The notes under the pieces: generated by a model
Told to the model about the DNA's origin: nothing
Database searches by the model: none
Seen by the model: only the letters and a program-made list of their open reading frames with translations
Position numbers and translations under genes: made by a program
Origin: Oryzias latipes
Lineage: Eukaryota > Chordata > Actinopteri > Beloniformes > Adrianichthyidae
Reading direction: 5' to 3'
Length of the DNA stretch: 64,000 nucleotides
NCBI RefSeq assembly: GCF_002234675.1
Contig: NC_019876.2
Span: 18,483,354-18,547,353, forward strand
Part shown: positions 26,780-38,250 of the stretch, one piece after another
Layout of the letters: each line of letters opens with the position of its first letter
Numbering within the stretch: position 1 is the stretch's first letter

Positions 26780-28675
26780 TCTCGTGTGTGTGTGTAAGTT
26801 AATGCCGTTTTGAGTTAAAAATATATTTTTTATACCAATTTGAAGCCTGTTTTTTAGTTTCATGGTTGTTTGTGGGACAAACAAGCTTGTGAAGTGTTGG
26901 AACATGGTTCAGTAAGTGTTGATTTTTTTTCGTCTCCATGGAACAAAATTCCTGTTCAAATCAAACATTAATTTAAAATATTAAATGGCTAAAATGTCAA
27001 TTTCAATTGATGTGGATGTTACATTTATCAACAAAGGGTCAAAACTGTGTTATTCGATGTATTTTCTGCAAGCCCCCTTTTGTACACCTGAAAAACTGAC
27101 TTTATTCATGTTTCGAATGCTGCTTCATTCCTGAAGTCAAAAGTTGGGCTGGTATCATAAAAAATTTCCAGTTTCGATTTGATTCACCAGAGCCTGCTTC
27201 GATTTGATACGATCCACTCGTTTCAATTTTGAATTTGCACTGTTCTGCTCTAATGTTGATCAATTCAGACATGTTTTTAGAATGTGCAAAGAAGTGCTTT
27301 CACTAGATCAGGTTTACTCTCATTACAGCACATATCCAAATGTGTTTCTGCCAGTAGAGATTCTCTCTGTAAATAAGAGGTGGCAGCAAAGTGTTTGAAC
27401 CATATTCATGCTTGTGGGAGGAAGAGGATATCAGAAAATTCACCAAAATATTAAAGTTAAATTTTTCTCAACAGTCAAAATTTTTTTTTTTAAACTGGGT
27501 TCTTAAACAGAAACGGAATTAACGCAGGCAACAAACTTAACTTTAACTTAACCATCTGAACAGACAGAGTTAAAACAAATAAACTGACCTAACAGGAAGA
27601 CCAATGGGGGAGCAGGGGTGTAACCACGAATCGATTGATCCAACCAGATCGATCTGAGGAAGGTTGTTCATCAAATCCAATTGATCTATACCATTTATAA
27701 AATGATTTTAAAAATGAATTAAACTGATTAAAATCGATAATGGAAAATACCATTTGGATTGGGACATGGTAGGTTATTTTATTTTAACGTGAAAAAGAGT
27801 GCATCACAACGGACATGTGATGGCAGCAAAAATTATTAATCCATCATTACAGTGCACTATGTGGGATCACTTTTCCAAAGACATTGACAATACAGTGTGG
27901 TAGAGTGTTCTAATATATTATTTTGATGTGGAAAAACAACAGTGGGCTGAACTTTATGAAACAAAAATGTTAATGGATTTGCCATTAAGTCTTTACTTGT
28001 TTGTACACATTTAACACTTGATTTCTTTGCTAGAAATAAAACAAATGAGATCAACAAATCAATAACAGAAGCAAAGAGAATAAACATTAAATAAGTCCAT
28101 AATTTCTCCACTGGCAACACAATTTTGCTGTGGGTGTGGTGCATGCTTCCATCACAATGCTAAATGTCAAGAATTTCACAAATTGCTCAATGTTTATTTG
28201 GTCGTTTAAAAAAAGTCTTTTAAGACTTTTTTCTGGACATTTTTGTTTTAACAACCAATAGAAAGTAGCTCTAAAGCACACTGGTTCAACCACTTCAAAC
28301 TTCTACAACCAGCTCTTCATTACTGTTTGAATTCTAAGGCTTCAATTAGTCTGTCTGATTCATCTGAGTTTTATACATTTACCAATTTTTTAAGACAAAA
28401 TTTTGCAATGCCAGGTCAGTTTTAATGCTGCCATTTAGTTTTCTCACCTTCCCCTTTAATTGGATCACGCAGACTATCCTCTTACAAAATCACCAGTCCT
28501 TAATTGAATCCTTATATCCCTCTCCACCCCTTCCAACTCTTTCTTGCCCCTAGACTATTCCTCCCTGCAGTTTATTCTGCCTCCTCTGCAGCTCTCAGAA
28601 GCAGTGTCAGTCCCATTCTAAAGGGAGCCTTCAGTGCATGTTAAAGCTTTTCCTGAGCAAGAGGTCAGAGGTGTA
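26780..28675. other. Intergenic region tesk1 to cytokine receptor
   Basis: From 27140 to about 27780 lies old repeat text: 'gggctggtatcata' near the left, and 'ggggtgtaaccacgaatcgattgatcc' followed by further 'cgat' steps near 27620-27740, resembling hAT-type MITE ends. 27800-28640 is AT-rich with no recognised gene. Confidence 0.45.
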
Positions 28676-31600
28676 ATGAGGACACATGGTTTAACATGGA
28701 CACTAGAGTTGTGTGTCACTATCACATCGCTCCTCACAGGTGAGTTCTAAAGCTATTAAAGAAAACTTTTTAATTCTGTGGCGATTTTCCTTTGTATCCA
28801 TCTTTCTCTGCCGTATTCATCCATGTCTGCAAAGCTGCACAAAGTTGTGACGTGGTCTTAACAGGTAATTGAGCATCGGTGTGACTGTGCTATTTTTGGT
28901 GTCTTGGTTTCGTGCGAACCTCTCAGGGTCGGATGGGTTAGTCTGCAACACTGCTGTGGAATCACTGGATTTAAGTTGCCTCCTGCGGTGGGATTGTCCA
29001 CATGCCAGTCCCAATATCAGCTACAGCGTACAGACAAAGACACAGGGGTAAGTCTGTAATACCTCTGTGTGTGGGACCTCATTCTCTAAAGTGCAGCTTG
29101 TCTCTTAGATTAGTTTTTTTTAATTTGTTAGCCATTTATCTGATTATGGATCCATTCTTGTCTTTTGACTGTGTAGTGAGACGTTTTAAACTGGTCTTGT
29201 TTTAAGTCCAAACTAAACTGTTTCAGATCAGACAGTCATCATTCTGACATGGAAAAACATGTAAAGAACAGTAAAAAAAAAAAAAAAACAACGTTTTTTT
29301 AGTTTAAGAACACTTTTCCTCCAAAAATAATTTGTCTAGTCTTATTTGTCATGAACTTCACTTGAGGTGCTGTTGAGTTTATCTTAAACACACTACCGGT
29401 AGTTTCTTTTTTGCTTTTACAAAATTCTGAAATTCTGTGGGAGGAAAAATCAGCAACATACTTGAGAAATTCATTTAGTAAAAAGCTGTTGGAACTTTAA
29501 CTGTATTCAAACTTATGAGGTAACGTTTAATTTGAAAAATCAGAAAAACATAAAAAGCGAGCTGTTATCCCACAGAAACAGCTGTATTTTTCACAAAACA
29601 ATCCTTCTGAGCCCAGCGTTATTTCCTCTTGGCGTGTCAGTGGAGAGACCACCTTTATCTGGTCAGGAGATGGTTAATATGTAGGCTTTTACACCTGGCA
29701 AGACGATGCATACTGCTGCAGTGGATTCAGGGACAACATCCTTCTGTCACACAGTGGTACAGGGAGGCATTCAAAGTTCTTCCCATGGAGCGCCTCAGTG
29801 CCCTCTTAAAGGGCAACTCTGATGCTTTTTATAAATTATGGAAGCCTCTGCTTGATCATCTTCCTGGTGATCTAGTCAACATTCTTTATAAAGGCAGTCC
29901 AAACCTTGTCCTCTGATTGAACTAATGATGACCTGGTTCCCCATGACATAATCTATGTAATGAACTAACTAGATGTAAGTAACTAGCTGATGTGTTGCCT
30001 CCATGCTGTGACTTTGTTGTGCTGGAAATGTTTTTGTTTTTATTTTATTTTATATTTTTCTTCTACTGTTGCTGTTTGTTTTTCTCAAAATGACAAAAAA
30101 TATGTTAATACTAAAATAAACAAAGTAAAAAAATAAAATAAAATAAAAAGCGAGCTGTAGGAAAGCAGACTTTCAGGTCAAATGAAAGGAAAGGTGTGCA
30201 ATGTGTTCAGCCTAGAGACAGTGGCACTGAGAAAAAGACTGGAAGCAGAGCTGGAGGTAGCAGACATGAAGATACTGAGGTTCTCTTTGGGAGTGACCAA
30301 AATGGATAGGATCAGAATTGAGTCATCAGAGGGACAGCATATGTTAAGTTTTGGAGATAAAGTCAGAGAGGCCTGACTGAGATGTCCAGAGAGGAGAGAC
30401 AGTGGAGATATTGGTAGAATGATGCTGAGTCACTGCCAGGCAGTTCTAGACTAGAGGAAGAACAAAGAGGTGGTTTATGGATGCAGTGAACAAAAACATG
30501 AAGATAGCTGGCATTAGAGTAGAGGATGCAGAAGACGGGGATAGATGGAGGAAGCTGATTCACTGTGGCGACTCCTGAAGGGAAATGCTGAAAGGACAAG
30601 TAGAAAAAGAGTTCATTATGACAGTAGTTCATTAGTGTGGGTTTGCTGAAAGTAAATTCCTTACATTTCTAAAACCTTTTAAACTCTCTAATTGTAGCTG
30701 TAGTTTGGAATGATTCATGTTCTTAGTTTTAAACCAGAGATTAATTTCATAATCTGTCATAATCTAATTTGTAATCATTTACCAAAAAACTCTGATAAAA
30801 CTATCCAGTTTGGGCTTGGATACCATTAGACAAAGCACTCGGTGTTGGTGTACTTTTCCCCCTGCGTCCTCTCGTTCACTTACATTTACTCTGTCTTGCT
30901 GCGGTGAACCTTCATTCCTCTCCTTTCTTGGGCAAACCTCCACCTCTCTCACTTCTCCTCCACCTGTCCCCTGCTCTCGCTACAAATCACAATATCGTCT
31001 GCAAACATCATAGTCCATAGTGTTTAATGGCTGACCTCGTCTGTCAGCCAGTCCATCACCATTGCAAACAGGAAGGGGCTCAGATCTGATCCCTGATATA
31101 ATCCTACCTCCACCTTGAACTCCTCTGTCCCCCTACAGCACACTTCACCACTGTCTTACAGCCCTCATACATGTCCTGCACTGCTCTAACATACTTCTCT
31201 GTCACTCCAGACTTCCTCATAAAATACCACAGTTCCTATCTGGAACTGGAAGCTTTTTCCAGATCTACAGGAGCACAGTGTAGCTCTTCTAACCTTCTCA
31301 ATACCTTCTATCAACATCCTCAAAGAAAACATTGCTTCTGTCATGCTCTTTCATGGCCTGAAACCATACTGCTGCACACAAATATTCACATCTGCTCTTA
31401 GTCTAGCTTCAACCACTCTTTCCCATGACTTCATTGTATGTCTTATCAGCTTTATTCCTCTGTAGTTACCAAATCTCTGCACATCTTCCCTATTCTTAAA
31501 AATGGGCACAATCACACTTCTCCTCCATTCCTGTTGAACAACCCAGTCGAAAACTCCACAGCCATCTCTCCTAGACACTTCCATGCCTCCATAGGTATAT

Positions 31601-34600
31601 CAGGAGCAAAAACAGAGGGGAAATGATTTTTTCACCGCTGGAAATAAATTTAGGCGCAAAGGGGTTAAACCAAATTTAAGGATGAATTTTAAGGGGAGGA
31701 TTTTGTGGTAGTGACATTCATCCGATTACACTTTTAATCTTTTTCAAGATTTTTGCAGTCCACATGTTTTGTCTCATATATCTAAACAGAAGATTAAGAG
31801 ATTAGATAGATTCTGGATAAGAGAATGCCATGATCTGGTGCAGACATGCTTAAACAAATATCTCCTAAAAATGATCAATGCAAGAATAATTTTAAACAAG
31901 AAAGACAAAACAGAGGTGTCTTGAGTGTGCAGACTTTTTCGGTGTGTTGCAGAGACCCCTGGCAGGATGTGCCGTGGTGCGTTTGGATTCTGACTCATAG
32001 CTGTGACCTCTCTCAAGTCTTTTCAAACTTTGAGTTGTACAACATGATCCGTCTTGGGGTTCACCTCAGCCCCAGCTCTACTACCTGGATGAAGCCTCTC
32101 AAGTTTGACTACAGTGACTTCAGTAAGTTTGTTGCTATGTGTGAAACCACAGACTCAGACCAAAGGAGCAATTTGAAGCTGCTGTGTCAATAACTGCAGA
32201 AAGGGGATGTAGATTTAAGATAATCGAGATAATTAAGATAATCAATTAAGATAATTATTTTAACTTTCCTCTCTGACTGCCCAGCCTTCAGCTCTCCGTC
32301 TGTGTCAGTGTCCTGGAAGAAGGAGCGGCTTGCAGTAAAGGTGCAGTTTCCCTGCGCTGCCAACAGGAGGTGCTCTATGGAAGGATGTTGTCCTGTCACC
32401 AGACTCATTGACCCCTGGACCACAGTCACTGTGTACAAGGAACACAATTCCTCTGATCAGCAGGTCCTTTCACGTCAACTTTATTTCTCCTATTTGTTTC
32501 CTCGTTACAACTGGAATTCAGAATTTCTGCTTCAAAACTGCCTTAAAAAGTTGCAAAAAGTGCTGTGCAACCCAACAAGGATGAATGATTTGAACTTTAC
32601 ATGGTATCAAACATGTAAAAAATGTTACCCATAAATGCCAAGAACAAGCCATTTGTGCAGCTTTCCAATTTTTCTTTTACAAAAATGAACAACATCAAAT
32701 CTAGAAGAATTAATGCTCTTTGTTCAAGGAGACAAATTCTTTTAAACCTAAAATTATGCAAAAATAAATACTTTGAACGGAGCCCGTGTCCTGACATAAA
32801 AAAACTAAAATATATCTCGTTCCCACAGATTAATATCTTGTTCCCACAAGATAATGTTCCGTTCCCACAAGATAATATTCAGTTCCTTCGGAATAATATT
32901 TCATTCCCTCGAAATAATTAATTCATGCGAACTGAATTATTATTCACATCATAAGTCATTCATAAACACGATATTGATCTCCGTCCGGCCGCAAAAGCCG
33001 TTTTCAGCGGTAACTTCCGTGTCTCTGTGACCCACATTCGTTCAAGAAAGGAAAAAGAAAAACAAGAATGATCAATTTATTATTGTCTCAATTAATATAA
33101 GAAAAATATCATAAGATTTATGATACCTAGGCTTGCTGCTTTGACATACGATGCACCGGACATAGCTCCTAGCTCCGCCGCGGAGCTCTTTTGCTCGTCA
33201 TGCCGGCATTCGGGCAGCCTGCTGGCTGGTATACAGACAGCCAGCTGATATTGTAGTTTAGGGTCGAATATAGGAATAATAATATTCAGGACTTGTCTTT
33301 TATTACCATACTCTTTAGCAGTTGTTTTACATTTGAAGGCTAGTAGGCTACATGCTAACTAGCCAATCAGTTATCCTGTTCACGTCATAGATTTACAGCA
33401 GATACATTTCTGTCTGTGTGTCTCATTACATTGCATTGAAGACACGGAGGCTGTTTAGAGAACAGATTTATTTATTTCAAAAAGCACAAAAGCATCGGTA
33501 ATCACGTTCATTCAGATGATCCTTGAACACTCTCTGTCCATCTTGCTGCAAAAGCCGCTTTCTGCCGCTACTTCCGTGTCTCTGTGAGCATTCAATAGGG
33601 GTAAAAATAAAAAGCAAGAATGATCGATCTATTATTGTGAAGATGAAAATCAGAAAAATATCATTAGATTAGGCTGGCTGCTTCGCCTACCGGACTTAGC
33701 TCCGGTAGTGCACTATATAGGGGTTAGGGCGGTAATTCGGACACAGGGAACGGATGTGAGCAATATCCCATCATGCTTCACGCATACCCAAAATGCATTT
33801 TCGACCAGCCAATCATTGGTCTGAGGTTATCCGCTTCCTTAGCTTCAAACTTACCGTGGTAACTATCATAACCTGCTTTCTGGAATACCCCCCTGGAGAA
33901 CTTTAAGTGTTTCTCATAAGAAAAGAGTTCAGATGAAAGTAAAAATTGATATTGCTGGTTCATTTTACTTATACCTAAGTTGTGTAAATAAAAAAGACCC
34001 TATCATTAAGTTATTGTCCCAAAATCCAATTTACAAATTTAAAAAGAGATTACTTTAAGTATATCAACAGTAGAATATTTGTTTCATTTTTTTTACTGTC
34101 CTTTTTTTTTGAGTTGATTCTTATCTTACAATTTTAAAGTTATTGAAATGATTTCACTTGTAGTTTGTAAAGCTTTGTTCGGAATAGTGTGCAATGACTT
34201 TTGGTACGAATCTATCGTAAGGATTATTTATTATTAATATTTTATGGAATTTTGTCATAGAAATTAAATAGGGCCAAACTTTCAAGTTTAATATCTCAAA
34301 AAGTACTTAGACTGTAGTAATGTAACTTAGTGAGCATAAGCTTTAGAATTTTCTCCCCAAGCTTTAGTAAAGCTAGCTGGATTGTTCAGGTGTGTTACTA
34401 AACGCGTTTATGCTTAAATCTCTATGTAGTAATAATGAAAAAATCTTTGAGCCTCTTAATTCTTGGATGCTAAAAAAAAACTTTCTGAAAATAACAACGC
34501 CCACTTCCGCCTAACAAGATTTTCCTTAATTTACGAATTTACGTAAAACTCGTTTTTGGCTCCCTATTCAATATACGTTCACCACTCTACAGTTTTCTAC

Positions 34601-36716
34601 TAATACTCTATTTGGACCATCCCGAATCTTTTGGTATCACTGATATTGAGCAATTCTTTACCGCTTTTGTAGAAAACGTAATGCTGATGAGAGTGGTGGG
34701 TTCTAAAATTTGCAATGCTTCAAATCCTCAACAGACAGACCTACTCTCACCAAATTTTAAATGGGACTTCCTCTTAGATTAATCAATAAAATGCTGAAGA
34801 ATTACAAAAATCTTCCTATAGGTGGCACTATAAATATTGCTACTGTGTTTACACCTAAAGCTGAACAACTGTCTTACCTGACCCTCTTTCCACCTTTATC
34901 CACCTTTGTCATGGTAGGGAGAACACGTCAATGTTCATCCAAATATATCTTAAAAACTACTACACCTAATGATATTACCTTAGTGAGCAATTACCTCAGA
35001 GTGATCTATCCATGCTATTTTAATTATGGCTCTATTGCGCCACCAGGTGGTTTTGTACCACAAAAGCATTTGGGTCTTAATCTCCCAGAGCAGTAGTTGT
35101 GGCAACATGCTTATATTCTCCTATGATTCATTTGATATAAAAATAGCAGACATGGATCTGTCATCTCTACCTAACCAGATTTTTCGCAATTTACGATTTT
35201 TTGCAAAATACTTGTTTAAGTTCCTATGCCACAAACTTTGACGGATCTTTGCATATTTCTGCACATACCCTATTTGGACTATCGCAAATCCAATGGTACC
35301 ACCAGTTTTGCACAGTTCCATACCGTTTATGTAGAACACGTCATGCAAATGAGACAGGAGTGGTTGTCAACTTTCGGAACCATGCAGCTAATTAAAAAAT
35401 CACCATAATCTCACCAAAATTTAAAGACTCCTTCATCAATTTAAGACAAGTTAGCACAACAACTTCCATAACAAAACTTCCATAGGTGGCGCTGAAATCT
35501 ATTCCAATGTGTTTCCTCTTAAACGTGGGACATGGTTTCTGCAAGGCGGCAGTAGTTCATAAGAAATTGACCTCTGTGCTGAGAGCTCTCTGTTTACACG
35601 CATTCCTGCTCCTTTATAGCCCCTCACACTCCTAAACTAACACTAGCGGTGCAACAAAAATGGTGAGCAATATCAGAGCCATCCAGCCATACAGTTTGGA
35701 GCCAGATGCCAGCACACACATGGATCTATTTGTGTATAAGTGGAGCTTGTGGCTTTCCCAACGTATTTTCGGTCACAAATACACTCTTTTTCAAACAGCA
35801 TTTCTTCGTCTGCTCCTGATTCACCACGATTTAAATAAAGAAATACTTAGAAATGCAATTTTAAGCTTAATTTTTTGTGATTAACCACAGTTATTGTGGT
35901 TGTGCATGCATTAATTTGTGTTGTTTTGTGTTCCTCAGAGCCTCACAGTTTGGACTCAGGAGTTGGTGTCCAGTGTGGAGTTCACCAGCTTGTCTTGGGG
36001 TCAGAATTATTGTGTTGTGGCCAACTTCTCCTTCCCAACCTTCTCCATGGCTGCTTCACCAAAATCTGCACCACGCTGTGTTAAAGCTATCTCTAAAGCA
36101 GGTAAAAAAAAAAGGATGACAGACATAAGATAGCAAACATTTTTGGTTACATGATATATTATTGGAAAAATTGGAATTAAGAGAAGAAAAATATTCCTTC
36201 TACTGTTTTTTTTCTAGGGACGCTTCTGCCCATAATGTCCTTTGGGATCTGTTTGATTTCCCTGTTCCTCTTTCTACTTCTGACTGCATTCCTCCAAAAA
36301 CAGAGACGGCCAACACCAGACCAAGAAAGTCATCCCAAGACTGCAGTATGATGAGTCCTTTTGTCCCAGCTGTCTTTCTTTAACCTAAAATATACTGCAC
36401 AAAAGCACGCAAACAAATCAGACTCAGAGTTCATCTTTCTCCATTTCAGGCGTCTTCTCATGATCAGCTCTCTTTGGGCTTAGTTCCTATCGATCCTTGT
36501 GACATCCACTTGGAATTTGATCAAAGCTCCATCAACTCTCCTTCCAGTCTTGATTCCAATAAACACCTGACTTTGACAGCAGAGAACATGAGCTCCAGGG
36601 ATCCCGTCCACTGTTACCCTGGTGCGGGTGCAGCATACTGGGACAGTGGAGGACGAGAATCTGCCATCAGCATCCAACCTGCATCTCACCTTTCTGACGA
36701 AACATGGAACAAATGA
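28676..36716 (+). CDS. Class II cytokine receptor (CRFB family), complete, seven exons
   Basis: Exons: 28676-28739, 28927-29047, 31953-32122, 32285-32463, 35939-36101, 36218-36345, 36450-36716. They join to 363 residues. Intron phases are 1-2-1-0-1-0, the pattern I know for class II cytokine receptors. Exon 1 gives a signal peptide (MRTHGLTWTLELCVTITSLL). Domain 1 has LLRWDCPHASPNISYSVQ, W-CVWILTHSCDLS and YNMIRLGV. Domain 2 has SVSVSWKKERLAVKVQ, a Cys-rich insert (residues about 137-147) and NYCVVANFSF. One membrane segment spans about 235-258, then a 105-residue tail with two late tyrosines (CYPG, YWDS). The spacing and domain-2 text recall IFNGR1-like chains, but no JAK or STAT docking motif was recognised in the tail, so the ligand is unassigned. 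The exon 4 donor (CAG/gtcctt) is weak. Confidence 0.85.
29566..30143 (+). mobile_element. 5'-truncated L1-clade LINE insertion
   Basis: Flanked by an exact 15-bp duplication, taaaaagcgagctgt, at 29551-29565 and 30144-30158. The 5' part encodes a reverse-transcriptase-type C-terminal end (ARRCILLQWI, WYREAFKVLPMERLSALLKG, FYKLWKPLLDHL), as in the end of L1/Tx1 ORF2. After the stop comes a UTR and an A-rich tail (aaaataaaataaaataaa). It sits in intron 2 of the cytokine receptor in the same orientation. Confidence 0.85.
30178..30625 (+). mobile_element. RTE-like LINE 3' fragment
   Basis: Reads, with frame breaks, ETVALRKRLEAELEVADMKILRFSLGVTKMDRIR, then 'gataaagtcagagaggcc' and a segment equivalent to WRKLIHCGDS followed by a short 3' end. 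This is the C-terminus typical of fish RTE-like LINEs. It begins just right of the L1 target-site duplication, in receptor intron 2. Confidence 0.7.
30815..31590 (-). mobile_element. RTE-like LINE reverse transcriptase fragment
   Basis: The minus strand from 31584 encodes WRRSVIVPIFKN, NYRGIKLIRHTMKSWERVVEARLR and QQYGFRP, the RT fingers of fish RTE-like LINEs. Further down, around 31000-30900, the text equals an ADDIVICS-type active-site box with frame breaks. It is opposite to the fragment at 30178-30625, so these are two insertions or an inverted piece. Confidence 0.75.
31624..31675 (-). mobile_element. Fragment of MITE family S
   Basis: 'ttttttcaccgctggaaataaatttaggcgcaaaggggttaa' matches the end of the copy at 46073-46219 ('atcgctggaaaaaagccgg', 'caggcgtcaagaggttaa'). 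Only one end is preserved. Confidence 0.45.
32817..32923. repeat. Five-unit 21-bp tandem array of palindromic units
   Basis: Units start at 32819, 32840, 32861, 32882 and 32903, exactly 21 bases apart. Unit consensus is gttcccacaagataatatct. Each unit is itself near-palindromic (atcttg-ttccca-caagat). Units diverge progressively from left to right. Located in intron 4 of the cytokine receptor. Confidence 0.85.
32977..33705 (+). repeat. Pair of diverged direct repeats (about 190 bp each)
   Basis: Copies at about 32977-33170 and 33527-33705. Both read 'gcaaaagccg.ttt' then 'acttccgtgtctctgtga', 'aagaatgatc.at.tattattgt', 'agaaaaatatcat.agatt', and end in 'ccggac.tagctcc'. Offset is about 545 bases. 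The DNA between contains CpG-rich 'agctccgccgcggagctc'. Confidence 0.75.
34505..35525 (+). repeat. Diverged tandem duplication, period about 660 bp
   Basis: 34512 onward ('ctaacaagattttccttaatttacg') aligns with 35171 onward ('ctaaccagatttttcgcaatttacg'). Both continue through 'ctatttggac.atc.c.aatc' and 'gtagaaaacgt/gtagaacacgt', and both reach 'ataggtggc.ct' (34818 and 35484). A piece of the piggyBac-type MITE (34881-34933) lies beyond the first unit. No coding frame is conserved. Confidence 0.65.
35560..35884 (+). repeat. Family A fragment with a coding remnant
   Basis: Related to the copies at 2280, 18600, 41870 and 51650. An open frame from 35660 begins VSNIRAIQPYSLEP and continues 60 residues, then stops. 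The QPY-x-LEP motif also appears, degraded, in the copy at 2.3 kb. This suggests descent from a transposon-borne exon. It is not a host exon: it lacks splice context and lies within receptor intron 4. Confidence 0.45.
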
Positions 36717-37016
36717 ATGCCAAAGCTTGGAAGTTGTGCTTGTTGAGGCGTTTAATAGAAGATAGACTTGAATTTCATCTATGTGGGGCTGTTGTTTGAC
36801 CCAGTTGCCATTTTCAAATGCAGAATCAAGGATTCCAGCTAGGCCATCTGTTTTCCCTTGAATAACATGACATGCTACCTTGGGTCCAATCACTAACTTT
36901 GGTTAAAAAAAAGAAATCAGCATATGTAGTCCTTATCTAAAAGCTTCTTGCAAATGGGATTTGTTTTCAGGTTAAAACTTGACTATTCTCAAGGAGGATG
37001 TTCTTGGTCAAGGGCC

Positions 37017-38250
37017 TGCAGCCTGAGCCTACAAAGCCACACGTGGCTCTTTGACCCCTCAAGGTAAAATGAAAAACAAAAATGATTTTAATTTTAAGAT
37101 ATTTTCTGGACTACAGTACAAAGCACATCAAGTGAAAAAAGACAATCAGATAAGTCAAACTCATCTCATTCACAAACATTTGAAGCATTTTGCAGGTTTA
37201 CTCCCATTAACTGTATAAAAGAGAACTGGACGGATCGTGTGTGACATCATCCATGGAAAATCATCCAAAATGAAGCCAATTCGGTCGACATTCTTCTGCG
37301 ATACGGAGAAGGAGCCAGACGACAGCTGTTGGTCTGAGTTCATGTTTCTATGGCAACTACTGTCGCCACAGAGGTGAATTGGTCAATGAAACGTTCAAGG
37401 TGGGGGCCAGCGGGTAACACACGCTTTTACTGAGGCATCTTATTGGCCAGTTTACATGAGAAAAATTAGGATTGGCAACAACAAAAAAGGTGTCACACTA
37501 AGAATGGTTATTCTGACAACACGAGGGGGGAGGGATCACTTTGTCCAGTTTCAATATACAGTCAATGATCACCCAGCGAGACTCCTGACTAGAGTACCCA
37601 TTCTGCACCAACAATCCATCAAGAGGTGTGACTTCATAGTTTACCAAAGTCACGTTAAAGCATTTTGATTGATTTTGAAGCGCAGAATACCATAGAACGT
37701 TCCCGGGAAATAAATAAACACAGCCAGGATTCATACATAAGGCAGGCCAGATTACAAGGTGGGATTCCTATTGTTGAAAAATTCAAGGTTTTTAAGTGTG
37801 CCTTATGGTCCAAAAAAAACCCGGAAAGGGTCATTTAGTTCTGATTTATGAAATTCTGGCTGAGATGCACCAAGAACGGTAAAACAAATTGTGCAGATTT
37901 TTTTTTCTTCCTGCTGACATTACTCTACCTTACTACTAAATAATATCTTATTTTTGATAATAAATAACATCTTATTTTGAAAGGAAGTCATGTGAACTTC
38001 TGTCAAAACTTATAAACTATTCAATATTTTGAGCAAAGGCTACTTTTTTTATGTTTACATTTTATTTATGCCTAAACACAATAGTTTGTTTATGTTTATT
38101 ATAATAGTACAAATAGCATAAATACAAATTAGTGTCTTATATTTCTAAAAGGTAAAGTAATACTTTGTGGGTCTTACTGGGTTGTTGTCATTAAGAAGTT
38201 GACGTTAATGGCCCTTTAAAGTGTTTACGGTTGCAGACCCCTGTTCTAGG
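37017..38250. mobile_element. hAT-like non-autonomous element carrying an inserted family D repeat
   Basis: The left end 'gggcctgcagcctgagcctacaaagccacacgtgg' and right end 'acggttgcagacccctg' correspond to the termini of the copy at 20956-21573. 'gctgagatgcaccaagaacgg' near 37860 equals 'gctgagatgcaccacaaactg' near 21240. The segment of about 37200-37830 has no partner there and matches family D (53870-54500). Confidence 0.55.
37200..37830 (+). repeat. Dispersed repeat family D, copy 1
   Basis: Shares 'agagaactggac.g', 'tgtgatgtcatccat.gaaaat', 'atgaagccaattc.gtc', 'gtttctatggcaactactgtc' and 'ttactgaggcatct' with 53870-54520. Its end ('cgggggga...ccagtt', 'gtacacagtcaatg'-like) matches 57440-57680. 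Confidence 0.6.

Noticed and set aside
32302-32634. Receptor exon 4 taken as ending at 32634 rather than 32463
   Set aside because: The sequence after 32463 (VLSRQLYFSYLF) does not fit receptor domain 2, and the phase-0 boundary at 32463 joins in frame to an obvious domain-2 continuation at 35939.
34761-35408. Open frames within receptor intron 4 that could be read as a small gene
   Set aside because: Frames are not conserved between the two tandem copies, and part lies in MITE sequence.
36480-36893. A 137-codon minus-strand open frame opposite the last receptor exon
   Set aside because: Antisense shadow of a supported coding exon; no similarity or splice sites of its own.
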